This document shows, piece after piece, positions 33,777 through 42,886 of a stretch of 64,000 nt of DNA (positions are counted from its first letter, which is position 1; each line of letters opens with the position of its first letter). The stretch is from positions 1 through 64,000 of the forward strand of contig CAISIK010000204.1 of the NCBI GenBank assembly GCA_903885375.1. Direction: 5' to 3'. The translations under genes were made by a program, and so were the position numbers. Origin of the DNA: an uncultured Pseudomonadota bacterium (GTDB taxonomy: Bacteria; Myxococcota_A; UBA796; SXON01). The notes beneath the pieces are model-generated. The model did no database searches. It was given only the letters and a program-made list of their open reading frames with translations, and was not told the DNA's origin.

Positions 33777-35012
33777 ATGCCCGCCCCCGCCCCCTTCAAG
33801 CTCATCGCCGGAAACCCCGCTGGCGCCCGCGCAGGAGAGCTTTCGCTCACCCGCGGGCACGTCGTTCGCACCCCGAGCTTCATGCCCGTCGGCACACAGG
33901 GTGCGATCCGCACGTTGTCCCCTTTGCACCTCGAAGGGACCGGCTCGCAGATCGTCCTGGCGAACACGTACCACTTGAGTCAGCGGCCTGGCGAAGAGAT
34001 CGTCAAGAAGGCGGGCGGGCTCGCGCGGTTCATGGGCATCCCCAACCCCACGCTGACCGATAGCGGCGGGTTCCAGGTGTTCTCCCTGGAAAACAAGGAG
34101 CTCAGCGAGGAAGGCGTGCGCTTCCGGTACGAGGTGGATGGGCAGTCCACCTTCCTCTCGCCCGAACGGTCCATGCAGATCCAGATGGACCTCGGCGCCG
34201 ACATCGCCATGGTCTTCGACGAGTGCCTCCCCTTCGGCGCCGACCGCGCCTACGCGGAGGCCAGCGTGGAACGGACGACGCGCTGGGAGCGGCGCAGCAA
34301 GGCCGCGCACGTGCGCGACGATCAGGCGCTCTTCGGCATCGTGCAGGGGGGGTTCTGGGCCGACCTGCGGCGACGGAGCGCCGAGCAGATCCAGGACATC
34401 GGTTTTGATGGCCTCGCGATCGGCGGTCTCTCCGTGGGCGAAGGCCACGCCAACATGTGTGAGGTGCTCGACTGGACGCTGCCGCACCTCCGCACCGACC
34501 AGGTCCGCTACCTCATGGGCGTGGGCCGCCCGCTCGACCTCGTGGAGGGGGTGGCTCGCGGCGTGGACATCTTCGACTGCGTGATCGCCACCCGGCACGC
34601 CCGCGGCGCCGCGCTCTACACGAACAAGGGGCGCATCCGGCTCACCGACGCCCGCTACCGCAAGGACATGTTCCCCGTCGACACCTCGTGCAGCTGCTAC
34701 ACCTGTCGCAACTTCTCGCGCGCCTACCTCCACCACCTCTTCAAGGTGGGCGAGGTGCTCTCGGCCACGCTGAGCACGCTGCACAACCTGCACTGGTTCG
34801 CGGCCTTCATGAACACGATGCGCCAGAGCATCATCGACGGCACCTTCGAGACCTTCCGCGCGTGGGTGCGCCAAGTCTACCCGGAGGACACCACGCCAAA
34901 GCCCGTGGCGGGCGTGGTGGCGGGAGCCCCCAAGCCGAGCATCACCCCTCGTCGGGCGGGGCCTCAGCCGGGGCCGCCGGCCGCGCGCAAGCCGGGGCCC
35001 AAGCGCCGCTGA
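33777..35012 (+). CDS. tgt: Queuine/preQ1 tRNA-ribosyltransferase
   Basis: 411 residues. Tgt swaps G34 of GUN-anticodon tRNAs for preQ1. Visible are DSGGFQVFSL (general acid D95), GIVQGG, GLAIGGLSVGE, the nucleophile Asp in GVDIFDCV near 264 and the zinc site CSCYTC near 305 with a later His. The C-terminal ~45 residues are Pro/Lys/Arg-rich and extend beyond the usual ~375-residue enzyme. The queA, yajC and secD neighbours often seen with tgt are absent. The ATG at 33777 is 74 bp from the divergent PP2C start. Confidence 0.96.
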   Translation: MPAPAPFKLIAGNPAGARAGELSLTRGHVVRTPSFMPVGTQGAIRTLSPLHLEGTGSQIVLANTYHLSQRPGEEIVKKAGGLARFMGIPNPTLTDSGGFQVFSLENKELSEEGVRFRYEVDGQSTFLSPERSMQIQMDLGADIAMVFDECLPFGADRAYAEASVERTTRWERRSKAAHVRDDQALFGIVQGGFWADLRRRSAEQIQDIGFDGLAIGGLSVGEGHANMCEVLDWTLPHLRTDQVRYLMGVGRPLDLVEGVARGVDIFDCVIATRHARGAALYTNKGRIRLTDARYRKDMFPVDTSCSCYTCRNFSRAYLHHLFKVGEVLSATLSTLHNLHWFAAFMNTMRQSIIDGTFETFRAWVRQVYPEDTTPKPVAGVVAGAPKPSITPRRAGPQPGPPAARKPGPKRR

Positions 35013-35019
35013 GCCCGCC

Positions 35020-35925
35020 TCAGGCGCGGCAACCCGGCGCCAGCGGACAGGCGGGGCACACCACCTCGTCGCGGTGGCCGCGACAGCGCCCGCTGATCCC
35101 GAGGTGGGCGAGCGCGAAGTCGTAGCGGAGCGGGTCGGGGGGGTGCAGGGCGCGCAGGCCGGCAGTGATCTCCTCCGCGGCCCGCCAGTCCGGCGCGCGC
35201 CGCGTGCGGAGGCCGAGGAAGCCGGCCACGCGGAAGACGTGGGTGTCGAGCGGGATGACGAGGTCGGCCGGCTGCAGGTGCGACCACAACCCGAGGTCGG
35301 GCGCGCCCGTGCGCACCATCCACCGCAGGAACATGCACCAGCGCTTGCAGGCCGAGCCATCGCGGGGATGCGGGAAGGAGGCGCGCAGCGCGCGGGAAGC
35401 GTCAGGGGGGAGGCACCGGCGCAGGGCATCGATGCCGTGGGCAAGCGAGTCGGCGCCGGGGGGGAAGATCGCGGCCAGCGAGCCGTGCTCCGCCAGGGCA
35501 CGCCCGAAGGTGGCAAACAGCGCCACGAGGTCGGCCTCCTTCAGCCATCGGTAGTAGAGGCCGGTGAGGGGCCGACCCGGGACCTCCCCGCGCGCCAGCG
35601 CGAGCGCGAAGGCTGCGGGCCCGCCGTGCGCATCGGCCACGGCGAAAGAGGCCGTGAGGACGGGACCGAACAGGGAGACGCGCCCGAACGCGAGACAGGC
35701 CGACACCGCGCCCGCCACCTCCTGGTCCGGCGCCTTCCCGTACCGCCGGACGAAGCGGATCGGGTCGTTGGCGAGGTCGGCCGGGGAGACGCCCGCCTCG
35801 ACGAGCGGATCGAGGAGGGCGCGAAGCGAAACGACCTGCGCGGCCGTGGGGGCGGCGCTCGTTGCCCGCTGCGAGGCGCGGGAGGCCGCGCTTTCCCCCG
35901 CTACCGGGCCCGGCGCCTCGCCCAT
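35020..35925 (-). CDS. TIGR02757/DUF2400 family protein
   Basis: 301 residues. The family signature is clear: FVRRYG-like start, VSACLAFGRVSLFGPVL, GSACKRWCMFLRWMVR and PLDTHVFRVAGFLGL. These proteins have a helix-hairpin-helix-like region related to the HhH-GPD base-excision glycosylases. The C-terminus has CRGHRDEVVCPACPLAPGC, four Cys that could hold an iron-sulfur cluster as in endonuclease III, though function is unproven. It sits tail to tail with tgt, 7 bp apart, and starts immediately after the stop of the upstream MYXO-CTERM gene. Confidence 0.85.
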   Translation of the reverse strand: MGEAPGPVAGESAASRASQRATSAAPTAAQVVSLRALLDPLVEAGVSPADLANDPIRFVRRYGKAPDQEVAGAVSACLAFGRVSLFGPVLTASFAVADAHGGPAAFALALARGEVPGRPLTGLYYRWLKEADLVALFATFGRALAEHGSLAAIFPPGADSLAHGIDALRRCLPPDASRALRASFPHPRDGSACKRWCMFLRWMVRTGAPDLGLWSHLQPADLVIPLDTHVFRVAGFLGLRTRRAPDWRAAEEITAGLRALHPPDPLRYDFALAHLGISGRCRGHRDEVVCPACPLAPGCRA

Positions 35926-36348
35926 CTACCGCCTGGACCGGCCCGCGAGCAGGCCACCGGCCACCAACAGGAGCGCCCCCAGCCCGGCGGTCGGTCCCGT
36001 TGCGCAGCCGCCATCGGAGCCGCCGAACGCGCGCTCGGCCACCACGATCTCCACCATGTCGGGCTCGGACTCATTGACGCCGTCGTTGACCACGAGCTCG
36101 AACCGCAGGGTGCCGGGCGCGGCCACGGTGAACTCCGGCTCCGCGCCGCTGGCCCCCTTCAGCTCCACCGACGGGCCCCCCACCTGCGACCAGGAGTAGG
36201 TGAGCTCGGCGCCCTCCGGATCGCTCGAGGCGCTCCCGTTGAGCACGATGACGTCGTCCACGTAGGCGATGAGGCCGAGCCCGGCGTCGGCAGTCGGGAC
36301 ATCGTCGGCGGCCGTGTCGGCGAACGCGAGGGCGAAGCTGAGCAGCAT
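35926..36348 (-). CDS. Small PKD-like protein with MYXO-CTERM anchor
   Basis: 140 residues from ATG at 36348: a signal peptide (MLLSFALAFA), a single PKD/REJ-like Ig domain (DVIVLNGSASSDPEGAELTYSWSQVGGPSVELKG, FELVVNDGVNESEPDMVEIVV), then GGCATGPT, a hydrophobic helix and GRSRR. The Cys-helix-Arg ending is the MYXO-CTERM layout. It is probably a surface-exposed adhesion-type protein. Frames reaching further upstream would enter the shared intergenic region with pspA. Confidence 0.8.
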   Translation of the reverse strand: MLLSFALAFADTAADDVPTADAGLGLIAYVDDVIVLNGSASSDPEGAELTYSWSQVGGPSVELKGASGAEPEFTVAAPGTLRFELVVNDGVNESEPDMVEIVVAERAFGGSDGGCATGPTAGLGALLLVAGGLLAGRSRR

Positions 36349-36440
36349 GGCCGGCGGGTAACATGCTGTCTGCATCCCGTCGGGGGGCCCGCCCGCTGCC
36401 GCGATGTACCGGTTACGCGGCGGGTCAACGTGGGTTGGAC

Positions 36441-37166
36441 ATGGGTGTGATCGATCGTTTCTTCAACGTGATCAAGGGCTGGTTCGGGCTCGCCGCGAGC
36501 AACCTCGAGGGCGCGAACCCCGAAGCGGTCTACGAGGCCGCCATCCAGGAGCGGCTGAAGCGGCACGGCGAGCTCAAGAAGGCCGTGAGCAACATCGTGT
36601 ACCTCCGCAACAAGCTCGAGGCCGAGCAGGAAACGAAGACGAAGGAGCTGGCCGATGTGAACGCCCAGCTCCCCGTGGCCATCGAAAATGGCGACGATGA
36701 CGTGGCCCTCGTGCTTCTGCAGAAGAAGAACGAGCTGGAGGCCGCGCTGGCGAACCTCGTGGGCGACCTCGAGAAGGTCAGCGGTCAGGCGGAAGCGGCC
36801 AAGCAGAACCTCATCGACTTCCAGGGGGAGATCCAGAAGCTCAAGCGCGAGCGCGATGAGATGCTCGCCAAGAAGGCCACGGCCGAAGCCCGCATCAAGA
36901 TCCAGTCCTCGCTCGATGGCCTCTCCACCGATGCCGACATCAAGGCGCTCGAGAACGTGCGGGAGCGCATCCACAAGCTCGATGCGGAGGCCGACGTGGG
37001 CCGCGAAATCCAGGACAACTCCCTCGATGCCAAGCTCAAGGCGATCAAGGCCAAGACGGGGGACGTGCAGGCCAAGGCGCAGCTCGACGAGCTGAAGAAG
37101 CTGCACGCCGCGCGCAGCGCCGCGGCAACGGCCGAAGGCGCGGCCGCAGGCAAGAAGACGATCTGA
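36441..37166 (+). CDS. pspA: PspA/IM30 family protein
   Basis: 241 residues from ATG at 36441 (MGVIDRFFNVIKGWFG, an amphipathic membrane-binding helix). Almost all of residues 25-225 is coiled coil with heptads of Lys/Glu/Leu, as in PspA and Vipp1. These ESCRT-III-like proteins protect or remodel the inner membrane. No pspF, pspB or pspC and no clear sigma-54 promoter are nearby. It is followed after 7 bp by a large membrane glycosyltransferase gene, which suggests a shared transcript. Confidence 0.88.
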   Translation: MGVIDRFFNVIKGWFGLAASNLEGANPEAVYEAAIQERLKRHGELKKAVSNIVYLRNKLEAEQETKTKELADVNAQLPVAIENGDDDVALVLLQKKNELEAALANLVGDLEKVSGQAEAAKQNLIDFQGEIQKLKRERDEMLAKKATAEARIKIQSSLDGLSTDADIKALENVRERIHKLDAEADVGREIQDNSLDAKLKAIKAKTGDVQAKAQLDELKKLHAARSAAATAEGAAAGKKTI

Positions 37167-37173
37167 TCGCAAG

Positions 37174-40134
37174 ATGGCGAACCTCCCCACGCGGATCCGG
37201 TCCGCCACCGCCCAATGGCTCTCGCGGCAACCCCCGGGCTTCGCCTGGGAGCTCTCGCTCGTGGTGCTCGCGCTCGCCGTGCACGTGGGGCACTTCCTCG
37301 TCTACTGCCTGCCGCAGCCCTGGTACATCGAGGATGCGGCGATCTCCTTCGCCTACGCGCGGAACTGGGTGGATGGCTGGGGCCTCGTGCCCTACATCGG
37401 CAGTGATCGCGTAGAGGGCTTCAGCAACCCGCTGTGGACCTTCCTCATCGGCGGCGCCTACGCGATCGGGGTGTCGCCGTGGACCTCCTCGAAGGTGCTC
37501 GGTGCTGCGTTCGGCTGCCTTGCCCAGCTCTGCGCGTGGGGGATCGCGCGGCGAGCCCTCCCGGAAGAACAGAAGCGGCTGGCCGTGCTCGCGCCCTGGC
37601 TCCTCGCCGCCTCGGTGCAGTTCACCCTGTGGAACGCCTCCGGCCTCGAAAACAGCCTGTTCTGCTTCTGCCTCGCGGCCGGCATCTACCGCCTGCTCGT
37701 CGAAGCCGAGGAGCCCCATCGGTACCCGCTGAGCGCGCTGGCCTTCCTCGGCCTCACCATGACCCGCCCCGATGGGCTCGCCTACGCCGGCATCGGGCTC
37801 ATGGCGCGCACGATGGCCGCGGTCGCCTACCGCCGCCCGCTGGCGCTCCTGAGCTGGCTGGCCGCGTTCCTCGTGCCCTTCGCCGCCTACCAGGCCTGGC
37901 GCATGGACTACTTCGCCTGGGAGTGGCCCAACACCTGGTACGCCAAGCGCTCCGACTTCCGTCCCTTCGACTGGAACCAGCTCGGCTGGAAGCAGATGCG
38001 CGAGTACATGCTCCGCTACGGCGTCGTCGGCGCCATGCCGGTCATCGGCGTGGCGGTGGGCGGCTTCCAGGGTTGGCGGAAGCATGCCCTCGTGGCCCTC
38101 CTGCTGCCCGTGGTCTTCGTGCTCGCCTGGGATGGCAAACCGAGCGTGCAAGGATGGCAGCTCGCGCTGCTGTTCGCCACGCCGCCGGTCGTGGCGGCGG
38201 CGTTCGCGCGCTCCACGCGCATGGCCCGGCTCTACCTCGGCCTGGCGCTCGTCCTCCTGCTCGGGCTGTACGGGTGGATCTTCGCGAAGGTGGGCCTCGA
38301 CGCCAACCCGTTCAACGCCACGTTCGCCTTCCCGGAGAGCTGGAAGGATGCCGGTGCCACCGAGCTCGCGAAGCAGTGGGTGAAGGTGCGGGTCTACACC
38401 CTCGCCGGCACCGCCGCGCTCCTCGGCCTGATGGCCTTCGGCCGCCCCGGCTGGCTCGCCCGCGGCACCCTCTGGTGCTGCTACGCCTTCGGCCTGTTCT
38501 ACACGATCCTCGCACGCGGCGACTGGATGAAGGCCTACCGCTGGTACAGCCTCACCAGCGTGCCGCAGTTCGTGCTCATCACCCTCGGCCTCGCGGCCAT
38601 CGCGGCGCTCCTGCCGGCGGGCGGCCGGGTGCTGGCCCGCCGCCTCAAGCTGGGCTCCCTCTACGCCGTGGTGCCCGCCCTCGCGCTCATGCTCGCCAAC
38701 CCATGGTGGGCCTACCAGTTCGTGATGAAGCCCGAGACCGGCCCGCGCGATGTGCACAAGCGCGTGGAGTACATGCGTTGGGTGCAGTCCCGCCTCGGCC
38801 TCGACCGGGTCACGCTGTTCGATGTGGACATGGGCGCCCACCTCTGGTGGTCGGACTGGTACATCGCCGACATCGCCGGGCTGGTGGACATCGCCACCGG
38901 CCACCACGAGTACGAGAAGCCCTTCCTCCAGGAGTACCTGTTCTCGGAGGTGCGCCCGGAATTCGCCCACGTGCACGGGAGCTGGGCCGGCACCATCAAG
39001 ATCTCCACCCACCCGGAGTGGAAGGAGGAGTACCTCGAGATTCCCGGGTACCCGAGCGGGCGCCGGGCGCTGCACGTCGGCAACCACATCCGCCGTGATC
39101 TGCTCGCCAGCGCCACCCCGCCCGAGACCGACGCCCGCCGGGTGACCTTCGCCGACGGCGTGCGGCTGGCGTGGTGGGATGTGCCCTCGGCCTCGGTCTC
39201 GCCGGGGAGCGAGCTCTTCGTGGCCTCGCGCTGGAAGGCCGACAAGCGGGAGGGCTCCCTCCGGGTGCTGCTCTTCCTGGCGCGCGAGGGCGCGCTGGCG
39301 TGGTCGGCCGAAGTGGCCCCCGGTCTCGGCTGGTTGGAGGCGAAGAACTGGGAGCAGTGGGACTTCGTGCATGGCGACTGGAGCGTGGCCATCCCCGACA
39401 CGCTGGCCGCGGGCGACTACCAGCTCGGCATGGTCGTGCTCGACAGCAAGCTGGGCACCGTGCTCCCGCTGGTGGGCGAAGGTGCGCTCGGCGCGCCGAT
39501 GTGGGGTGACGACCCGCTGGCCACGCCCGCGCCCGCGGAGGCCGCCGAGCGCCCGCCGGCCATCTTCATGACCGGCGAGTACCTGCTCCCGACCACCGTA
39601 CACATCGTGGAGCCGGCCGCCGCCACGGCCGCCGCCGAGGCCCGCCTCGCGGAAGCGAAGACCGCCAGCGCCGCCGGCGACTGCGAGGGCGCCGAGAAGG
39701 GCTGGGCCGACGCCCGCCGCTTCGTGCCGCTCGACCGCGCCTGGAAGAGCCGCTCGGAGCGCGGCGCCCTCGATGCGATCGTGGGCTGCTTCGTGGCCCG
39801 GGCGAGCGCCGAGGCCGATCCCGTGGCGGCCGCGCGTATCCTCTGGGATGCCCGGTTCACCGACCCGCGCAGCGCCCTCATCGCCCCGGTGGGCGTGCCC
39901 CTCGGCGCGCAGCTCGAGCTCCTCGGCGAGGCGGCCTTCACAGAGCGAGACTGGGAGGGGGCCTACGTGGCCTTCCGCGGCGCGGTGCAGGCCGATCCCA
40001 CGCGGGCGATGGCCCGGCGGCGCGCCGAGGACATGCGCGACCGCCGCCTGAAGATCCGCGACTACGACCCCAAGAAGGGCGGGCTCGATCCGAACGAGGA
40101 GCCGCTCCCCTCGCTCAAGCCTTTCCCTTGGTGA
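37174..40134 (+). CDS. Large GT-C type membrane glycosyltransferase-like protein
   Basis: 986 residues. The N-terminal ~540 residues hold about 11 hydrophobic helices. The first outer loop carries E53-D54 in PWYIEDAAISFAYARNW and then RVEGFSNPLWTF, a pattern shared with AftB-type and other polyprenyl-dependent GT-C enzymes. The remaining ~440 residues are soluble and probably periplasmic: a domain with WWSDWYIADIAGLVDIATGHHEY, a beta domain, then a helical TPR-like tail with repeated Ala/Asp-rich helices. Acceptor unknown. Its last 20 bp overlap the 3' end of the convergent DnaC-like gene. Confidence 0.8.
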   Translation: MANLPTRIRSATAQWLSRQPPGFAWELSLVVLALAVHVGHFLVYCLPQPWYIEDAAISFAYARNWVDGWGLVPYIGSDRVEGFSNPLWTFLIGGAYAIGVSPWTSSKVLGAAFGCLAQLCAWGIARRALPEEQKRLAVLAPWLLAASVQFTLWNASGLENSLFCFCLAAGIYRLLVEAEEPHRYPLSALAFLGLTMTRPDGLAYAGIGLMARTMAAVAYRRPLALLSWLAAFLVPFAAYQAWRMDYFAWEWPNTWYAKRSDFRPFDWNQLGWKQMREYMLRYGVVGAMPVIGVAVGGFQGWRKHALVALLLPVVFVLAWDGKPSVQGWQLALLFATPPVVAAAFARSTRMARLYLGLALVLLLGLYGWIFAKVGLDANPFNATFAFPESWKDAGATELAKQWVKVRVYTLAGTAALLGLMAFGRPGWLARGTLWCCYAFGLFYTILARGDWMKAYRWYSLTSVPQFVLITLGLAAIAALLPAGGRVLARRLKLGSLYAVVPALALMLANPWWAYQFVMKPETGPRDVHKRVEYMRWVQSRLGLDRVTLFDVDMGAHLWWSDWYIADIAGLVDIATGHHEYEKPFLQEYLFSEVRPEFAHVHGSWAGTIKISTHPEWKEEYLEIPGYPSGRRALHVGNHIRRDLLASATPPETDARRVTFADGVRLAWWDVPSASVSPGSELFVASRWKADKREGSLRVLLFLAREGALAWSAEVAPGLGWLEAKNWEQWDFVHGDWSVAIPDTLAAGDYQLGMVVLDSKLGTVLPLVGEGALGAPMWGDDPLATPAPAEAAERPPAIFMTGEYLLPTTVHIVEPAAATAAAEARLAEAKTASAAGDCEGAEKGWADARRFVPLDRAWKSRSERGALDAIVGCFVARASAEADPVAAARILWDARFTDPRSALIAPVGVPLGAQLELLGEAAFTERDWEGAYVAFRGAVQADPTRAMARRRAEDMRDRRLKIRDYDPKKGGLDPNEEPLPSLKPFPW

Positions 40135-40882
40135 TCCGGTAGTCGTCGCCGGCGGCTTCCACGAGGTGGCAGGCCTCCTTCAGGCGGCTCCACACGCGCT
40201 CGCCGAGCCGCTCCGAGAGGGTGGGCAGCACCATTGTGCTCAGCGAGTCCGACTCGCGGCGAGCGCGGGGGGCGCGCAGCGGGAAGTTGGTGGTGGCGAG
40301 CAGCGGCCCAGCCTGGGCGTTGTACCGGCGGCTCACGATCTCGTCGAGCACGGCGGTCTCGAAGTCGCTGCCGCGGCCCTTGCCGAGCTCATCGATCGCG
40401 AGGACGGGCGCGCGCACGAGCGGGGACAGGAGGCGGGCCTCGCCCTCCTTGCGGTCGTAGCCCTCGCGGATGTTCGCGAGGAGGTGGGAGAACTCCACGA
40501 ACTTCACGGCCACGCCGTACCGGAAGACCAGCTCGCGCACCACGGCCGCGAGGAGATGCGTCTTTCCACGACCGGGCTCGCCGGCGAGGATGAGGCCGCT
40601 CTGGCCACCGCCCGGCTCGAAGCTGTCCGTCCACCGCCGAACGGCCACCCACGTGGGCCGCGCCAGCTCCACGCGGAAGGACTCCAGCGTGCAGTTGGCG
40701 TGCTTCGCAGGCACACCGGCCGCGTTGTAGAGCGCCACCCGGTCCGGCAGGCGCTGGCAGACACAGCGCCCCACGCGGCGAATGCCGTGCCGCTCCACCA
40801 CCCGACGCCCCTCGCCCCGGCAGAGCTCGCACGGCGGCCCGGGGATCAGCTCCGCCACGGCGAACCCGCCGCGCGGCGTCAT
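40115..40882 (-). CDS. DnaC/IstB-like AAA+ ATPase with N-terminal zinc finger
   Basis: 255 residues from ATG at 40882. The N-terminus has CELC...CVC, a likely zinc finger as in DnaC/DnaI-type helicase loaders. The AAA+ core has Walker A GEPGRGKTHLL, a DnaC-like segment KFVEFSHLLANIREGY and Walker B VLAIDELGKG, then TNFPL and SRL-type sensor positions. DnaC-like proteins load the replicative helicase; IstB relatives help transposases, but no transposon is here. It lies 10 bp after a gene of unknown function, so the two probably work together. Confidence 0.85.
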   Translation of the reverse strand: MTPRGGFAVAELIPGPPCELCRGEGRRVVERHGIRRVGRCVCQRLPDRVALYNAAGVPAKHANCTLESFRVELARPTWVAVRRWTDSFEPGGGQSGLILAGEPGRGKTHLLAAVVRELVFRYGVAVKFVEFSHLLANIREGYDRKEGEARLLSPLVRAPVLAIDELGKGRGSDFETAVLDEIVSRRYNAQAGPLLATTNFPLRAPRARRESDSLSTMVLPTLSERLGERVWSRLKEACHLVEAAGDDYRITKGKA

Positions 40883-40892
40883 CGTCCAGCCT

Positions 40893-41531
40893 TCAGTCCA
40901 GTCCAGATCCCAGCTCCTGCCACAACGCCGTGGCCGTGAGGGAGGGATAACGCCGCCGGAGGTCCTCGCGCGCGGTGGCCTCGAGTGCCAGCGCCCACTC
41001 GGCCTCGTCGTAGAGCCCCCGCGCATCGGCGAGGGCCTCGGCCGCCTCGGCGAGGAGCAGGTCCTGGGGTGCCTCCTGCCAGGCCTGCTCGTGGAAGGCG
41101 GCGGCGAGGGCGCAAGCCCGCGAAGCCAACCGCTCCGGGTCCTCGGCCGAGAGCGCTGCCACCGCCCGTTCCGTGGCTTCCGCGAGCCGCGAGACGGCGG
41201 CGAACCGCGGGTCGCCCGAGGCGAGCACGACCGAACGCGACCCGCCGCGCCGCACCCAGCTCCCTGCCTGCTTCTGCTGCCGCAGCACCTCGGTGCGGCA
41301 GCTCACGAGCGAGAGTGGCGCGCGCACCCGCTGGGCCAGCCGGCGGGAGGCCACGAGGTCGATGGCCCGTACGATCGCGCCGAGCCGCACCCCCTCGCGC
41401 AGCCAGCCGTACAGCAGGCGCGCATCGGCGCTCGACAGAAGCGGCGCGCCGCCGCGCACGCTCACGAGGTAGGCGCGCACGGCCTCCGCCGCCTCGATGG
41501 TCCGGCTATCCACGCCTTCCGCCGCGATCAT
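40893..41531 (-). CDS. Unknown protein co-transcribed with the DnaC-like ATPase
   Basis: 212 residues from ATG at 41531. Predicted all-helical: LSSADARLLYGWLREGVRLGAIVRAIDLVASRR looks like a winged-helix or DnaD-type N-terminal segment, followed by an Ala/Glu-rich helical C-terminus (RRYPSLTATALWQELG). The 10-bp gap to the DnaC-like gene suggests a shared role in replication restart or helicase loading, as with DnaD/DnaB-DnaI pairs in Firmicutes; this is inference from position. Longer upstream frames run into the divergent gene. Confidence 0.6.
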   Translation of the reverse strand: MIAAEGVDSRTIEAAEAVRAYLVSVRGGAPLLSSADARLLYGWLREGVRLGAIVRAIDLVASRRLAQRVRAPLSLVSCRTEVLRQQKQAGSWVRRGGSRSVVLASGDPRFAAVSRLAEATERAVAALSAEDPERLASRACALAAAFHEQAWQEAPQDLLLAEAAEALADARGLYDEAEWALALEATAREDLRRRYPSLTATALWQELGSGLD

Positions 41532-41585
41532 CCCGCTCCCTGCTTCCGTGGCCGACCCGCGCCCGTCGCGGACCGGCCGCATCCG

Positions 41586-41591
41586 TATTAT
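41586..41591 (+). promoter_or_regulatory. Candidate -10 element of the outer-membrane protein gene
   Basis: TATTAT ends 25 nt before ATG at 41617 in otherwise GC-rich sequence. No clear -35 hexamer precedes it. Confidence 0.4.
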
Positions 41592-41616
41592 CCTCCGCCC
41601 TCTTCCGCGAGAGCTC

Positions 41617-42819
41617 ATGCGCCGCACTCCCCTGCTCACCGTCCTGGTCGTCGCCATTCTCGCCAGCTCGTCGGCCTTCGCCGCCGACAAGAAGAAGAAG
41701 ACCGAGACGGAAGACGAAGAAATCCCCATGGGCGAAACGCTCGACGTGGATGAGGACGACTTCAAGGAAGGAGGCGGCGAGGAGGCGCCCCCGCCGCAGC
41801 GGATCGACGAGGCCGACAAGGAAGAGGAAGACGGCGGCGAGCTCGACTTCGGCGACGACGGCAAGAACGAGGACGACCTCCAGTTCACCGAAGACGACGA
41901 ACAGCAGTCCGTGCGCCCCCGCGCCCCCGGCGAGGACACCGCCAAGCTCTACCGGGACACGCAGAAGAAGTGCAAGGACATGACGCCCGACGAGGAGCAG
42001 CTCGTGTGGGAGTCCTACCTGGCGAAGTACCCCAAGAGCCTCTTCCGTGATCGGATCGAGGAGCACATGGAGGAGCTGAGCGCGATCATGTTCGGCGAGC
42101 GCGTTCCCGGCTCCGACAAGGGCAGCGCCGGCGTGGATGCGGTGGACCGCGAGCTCAACTTCGCCCAGCCCTTCTCGCTCTCCTCGGTAGATACCCGCTC
42201 GCACGTGTCGGTGGGCGTACAGTGGGGCTTCCCCTCGTGGTTCGGCGGCAAGGTGGATGCGGAGTACGCGTTCATGCGCCAGTTCAGCGCCCACGTGCTC
42301 CTCGGCCGTGACTTCGCGGGCGGCGTGGTGCAGCCCGGTGCGAAGTACGCCATCATCAAGAGCTCCCGCACGGGCACGATCCTCAGCGCCGGCGTCGACC
42401 TGAAGCTCAACACCGCGCCGACCTTCCTCGCGGTTCGGCCGGTGGTGGCCTTCGGCCAGCGCATCCGCTTCCTCAAGGGGCTCGACATCGGCGCGCAGAT
42501 GGCGGTCGACATCGAAACCCGCGAGTACTCCGACCTCCGTTACAACTGGGGCCTCAACGCCAACCTGCGCGCGAACGACGTGGTGTCGGTGTTCTGGGAG
42601 TGGAGTTGGGATGCGAAGTACCTCTCGCACCCCGATGTGGATGACAGCTTTCGCTTCTTCACGACCACCTTCGGCCTGAAGTTCACCGCCAAGAAGCAGA
42701 CCGACGACCAGGGAAGCGGCCGGCTCGACGTGGGCCTCGGCGCCGCCCTGCCCTACGCGACCAACTACTGGGGCTTCTACCTCGGCGGCGTCGACGTGCT
42801 CGCCGACTACTACCTGTAG
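41617..42819 (+). CDS. Outer-membrane beta-barrel-type protein with acidic N-terminal linker
   Basis: 400 residues from ATG at 41617: a signal peptide (cleavage after AFAA near 21), a highly charged Asp/Glu/Lys region to about residue 105, a short helical part (DTQKKCKDMTPDEEQLVWESYLAKYP) and ~250 residues of alternating beta-strand sequence that ends in ADYYL, compatible with a barrel. Phrases such as SVGVQWGFPSWFGG and VDAEYAFMRQFSAHVLLG look like strands with aromatic girdles. Function unknown. A large stem structure (42821-42872) follows the stop. Confidence 0.75.
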   Translation: MRRTPLLTVLVVAILASSSAFAADKKKKTETEDEEIPMGETLDVDEDDFKEGGGEEAPPPQRIDEADKEEEDGGELDFGDDGKNEDDLQFTEDDEQQSVRPRAPGEDTAKLYRDTQKKCKDMTPDEEQLVWESYLAKYPKSLFRDRIEEHMEELSAIMFGERVPGSDKGSAGVDAVDRELNFAQPFSLSSVDTRSHVSVGVQWGFPSWFGGKVDAEYAFMRQFSAHVLLGRDFAGGVVQPGAKYAIIKSSRTGTILSAGVDLKLNTAPTFLAVRPVVAFGQRIRFLKGLDIGAQMAVDIETREYSDLRYNWGLNANLRANDVVSVFWEWSWDAKYLSHPDVDDSFRFFTTTFGLKFTAKKQTDDQGSGRLDVGLGAALPYATNYWGFYLGGVDVLADYYL

Positions 42820-42820
42820 G

Positions 42821-42872
42821 GAACTGCCCGGCGGCCCGTCCGCCTGCGCGGGGCGCCCTCGCTGGGCAGTTC
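42821..42872. terminator. Stem structure between convergent genes
   Basis: Perfect 9-bp arms GAACTGCCC and GGGCAGTTC enclose smaller stems (GGCGG-CCCGT-CCGCC). It begins 1 bp after the outer-membrane protein stop and ends 14 bp before the convergent gene's stop. No T tract; a bidirectional terminator is the simplest reading. Confidence 0.45.
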
Positions 42873-42886
42873 GGCGCCGGGACGAC

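Noticed and set aside
36349-36440. Sigma-54 promoter in front of pspA
   Set aside because: No GG-N10-GC pair with acceptable flanks was found in the 92-bp gap.
37045-39603. 852-residue minus-strand open frame
   Set aside because: Shadow of the large GT-C gene; no domain and biased composition.
40115-40882. IstB helper of an insertion sequence
   Set aside because: No IstA transposase, terminal repeats or target duplications are visible; the zinc finger and partner gene favour a DnaC-like role.
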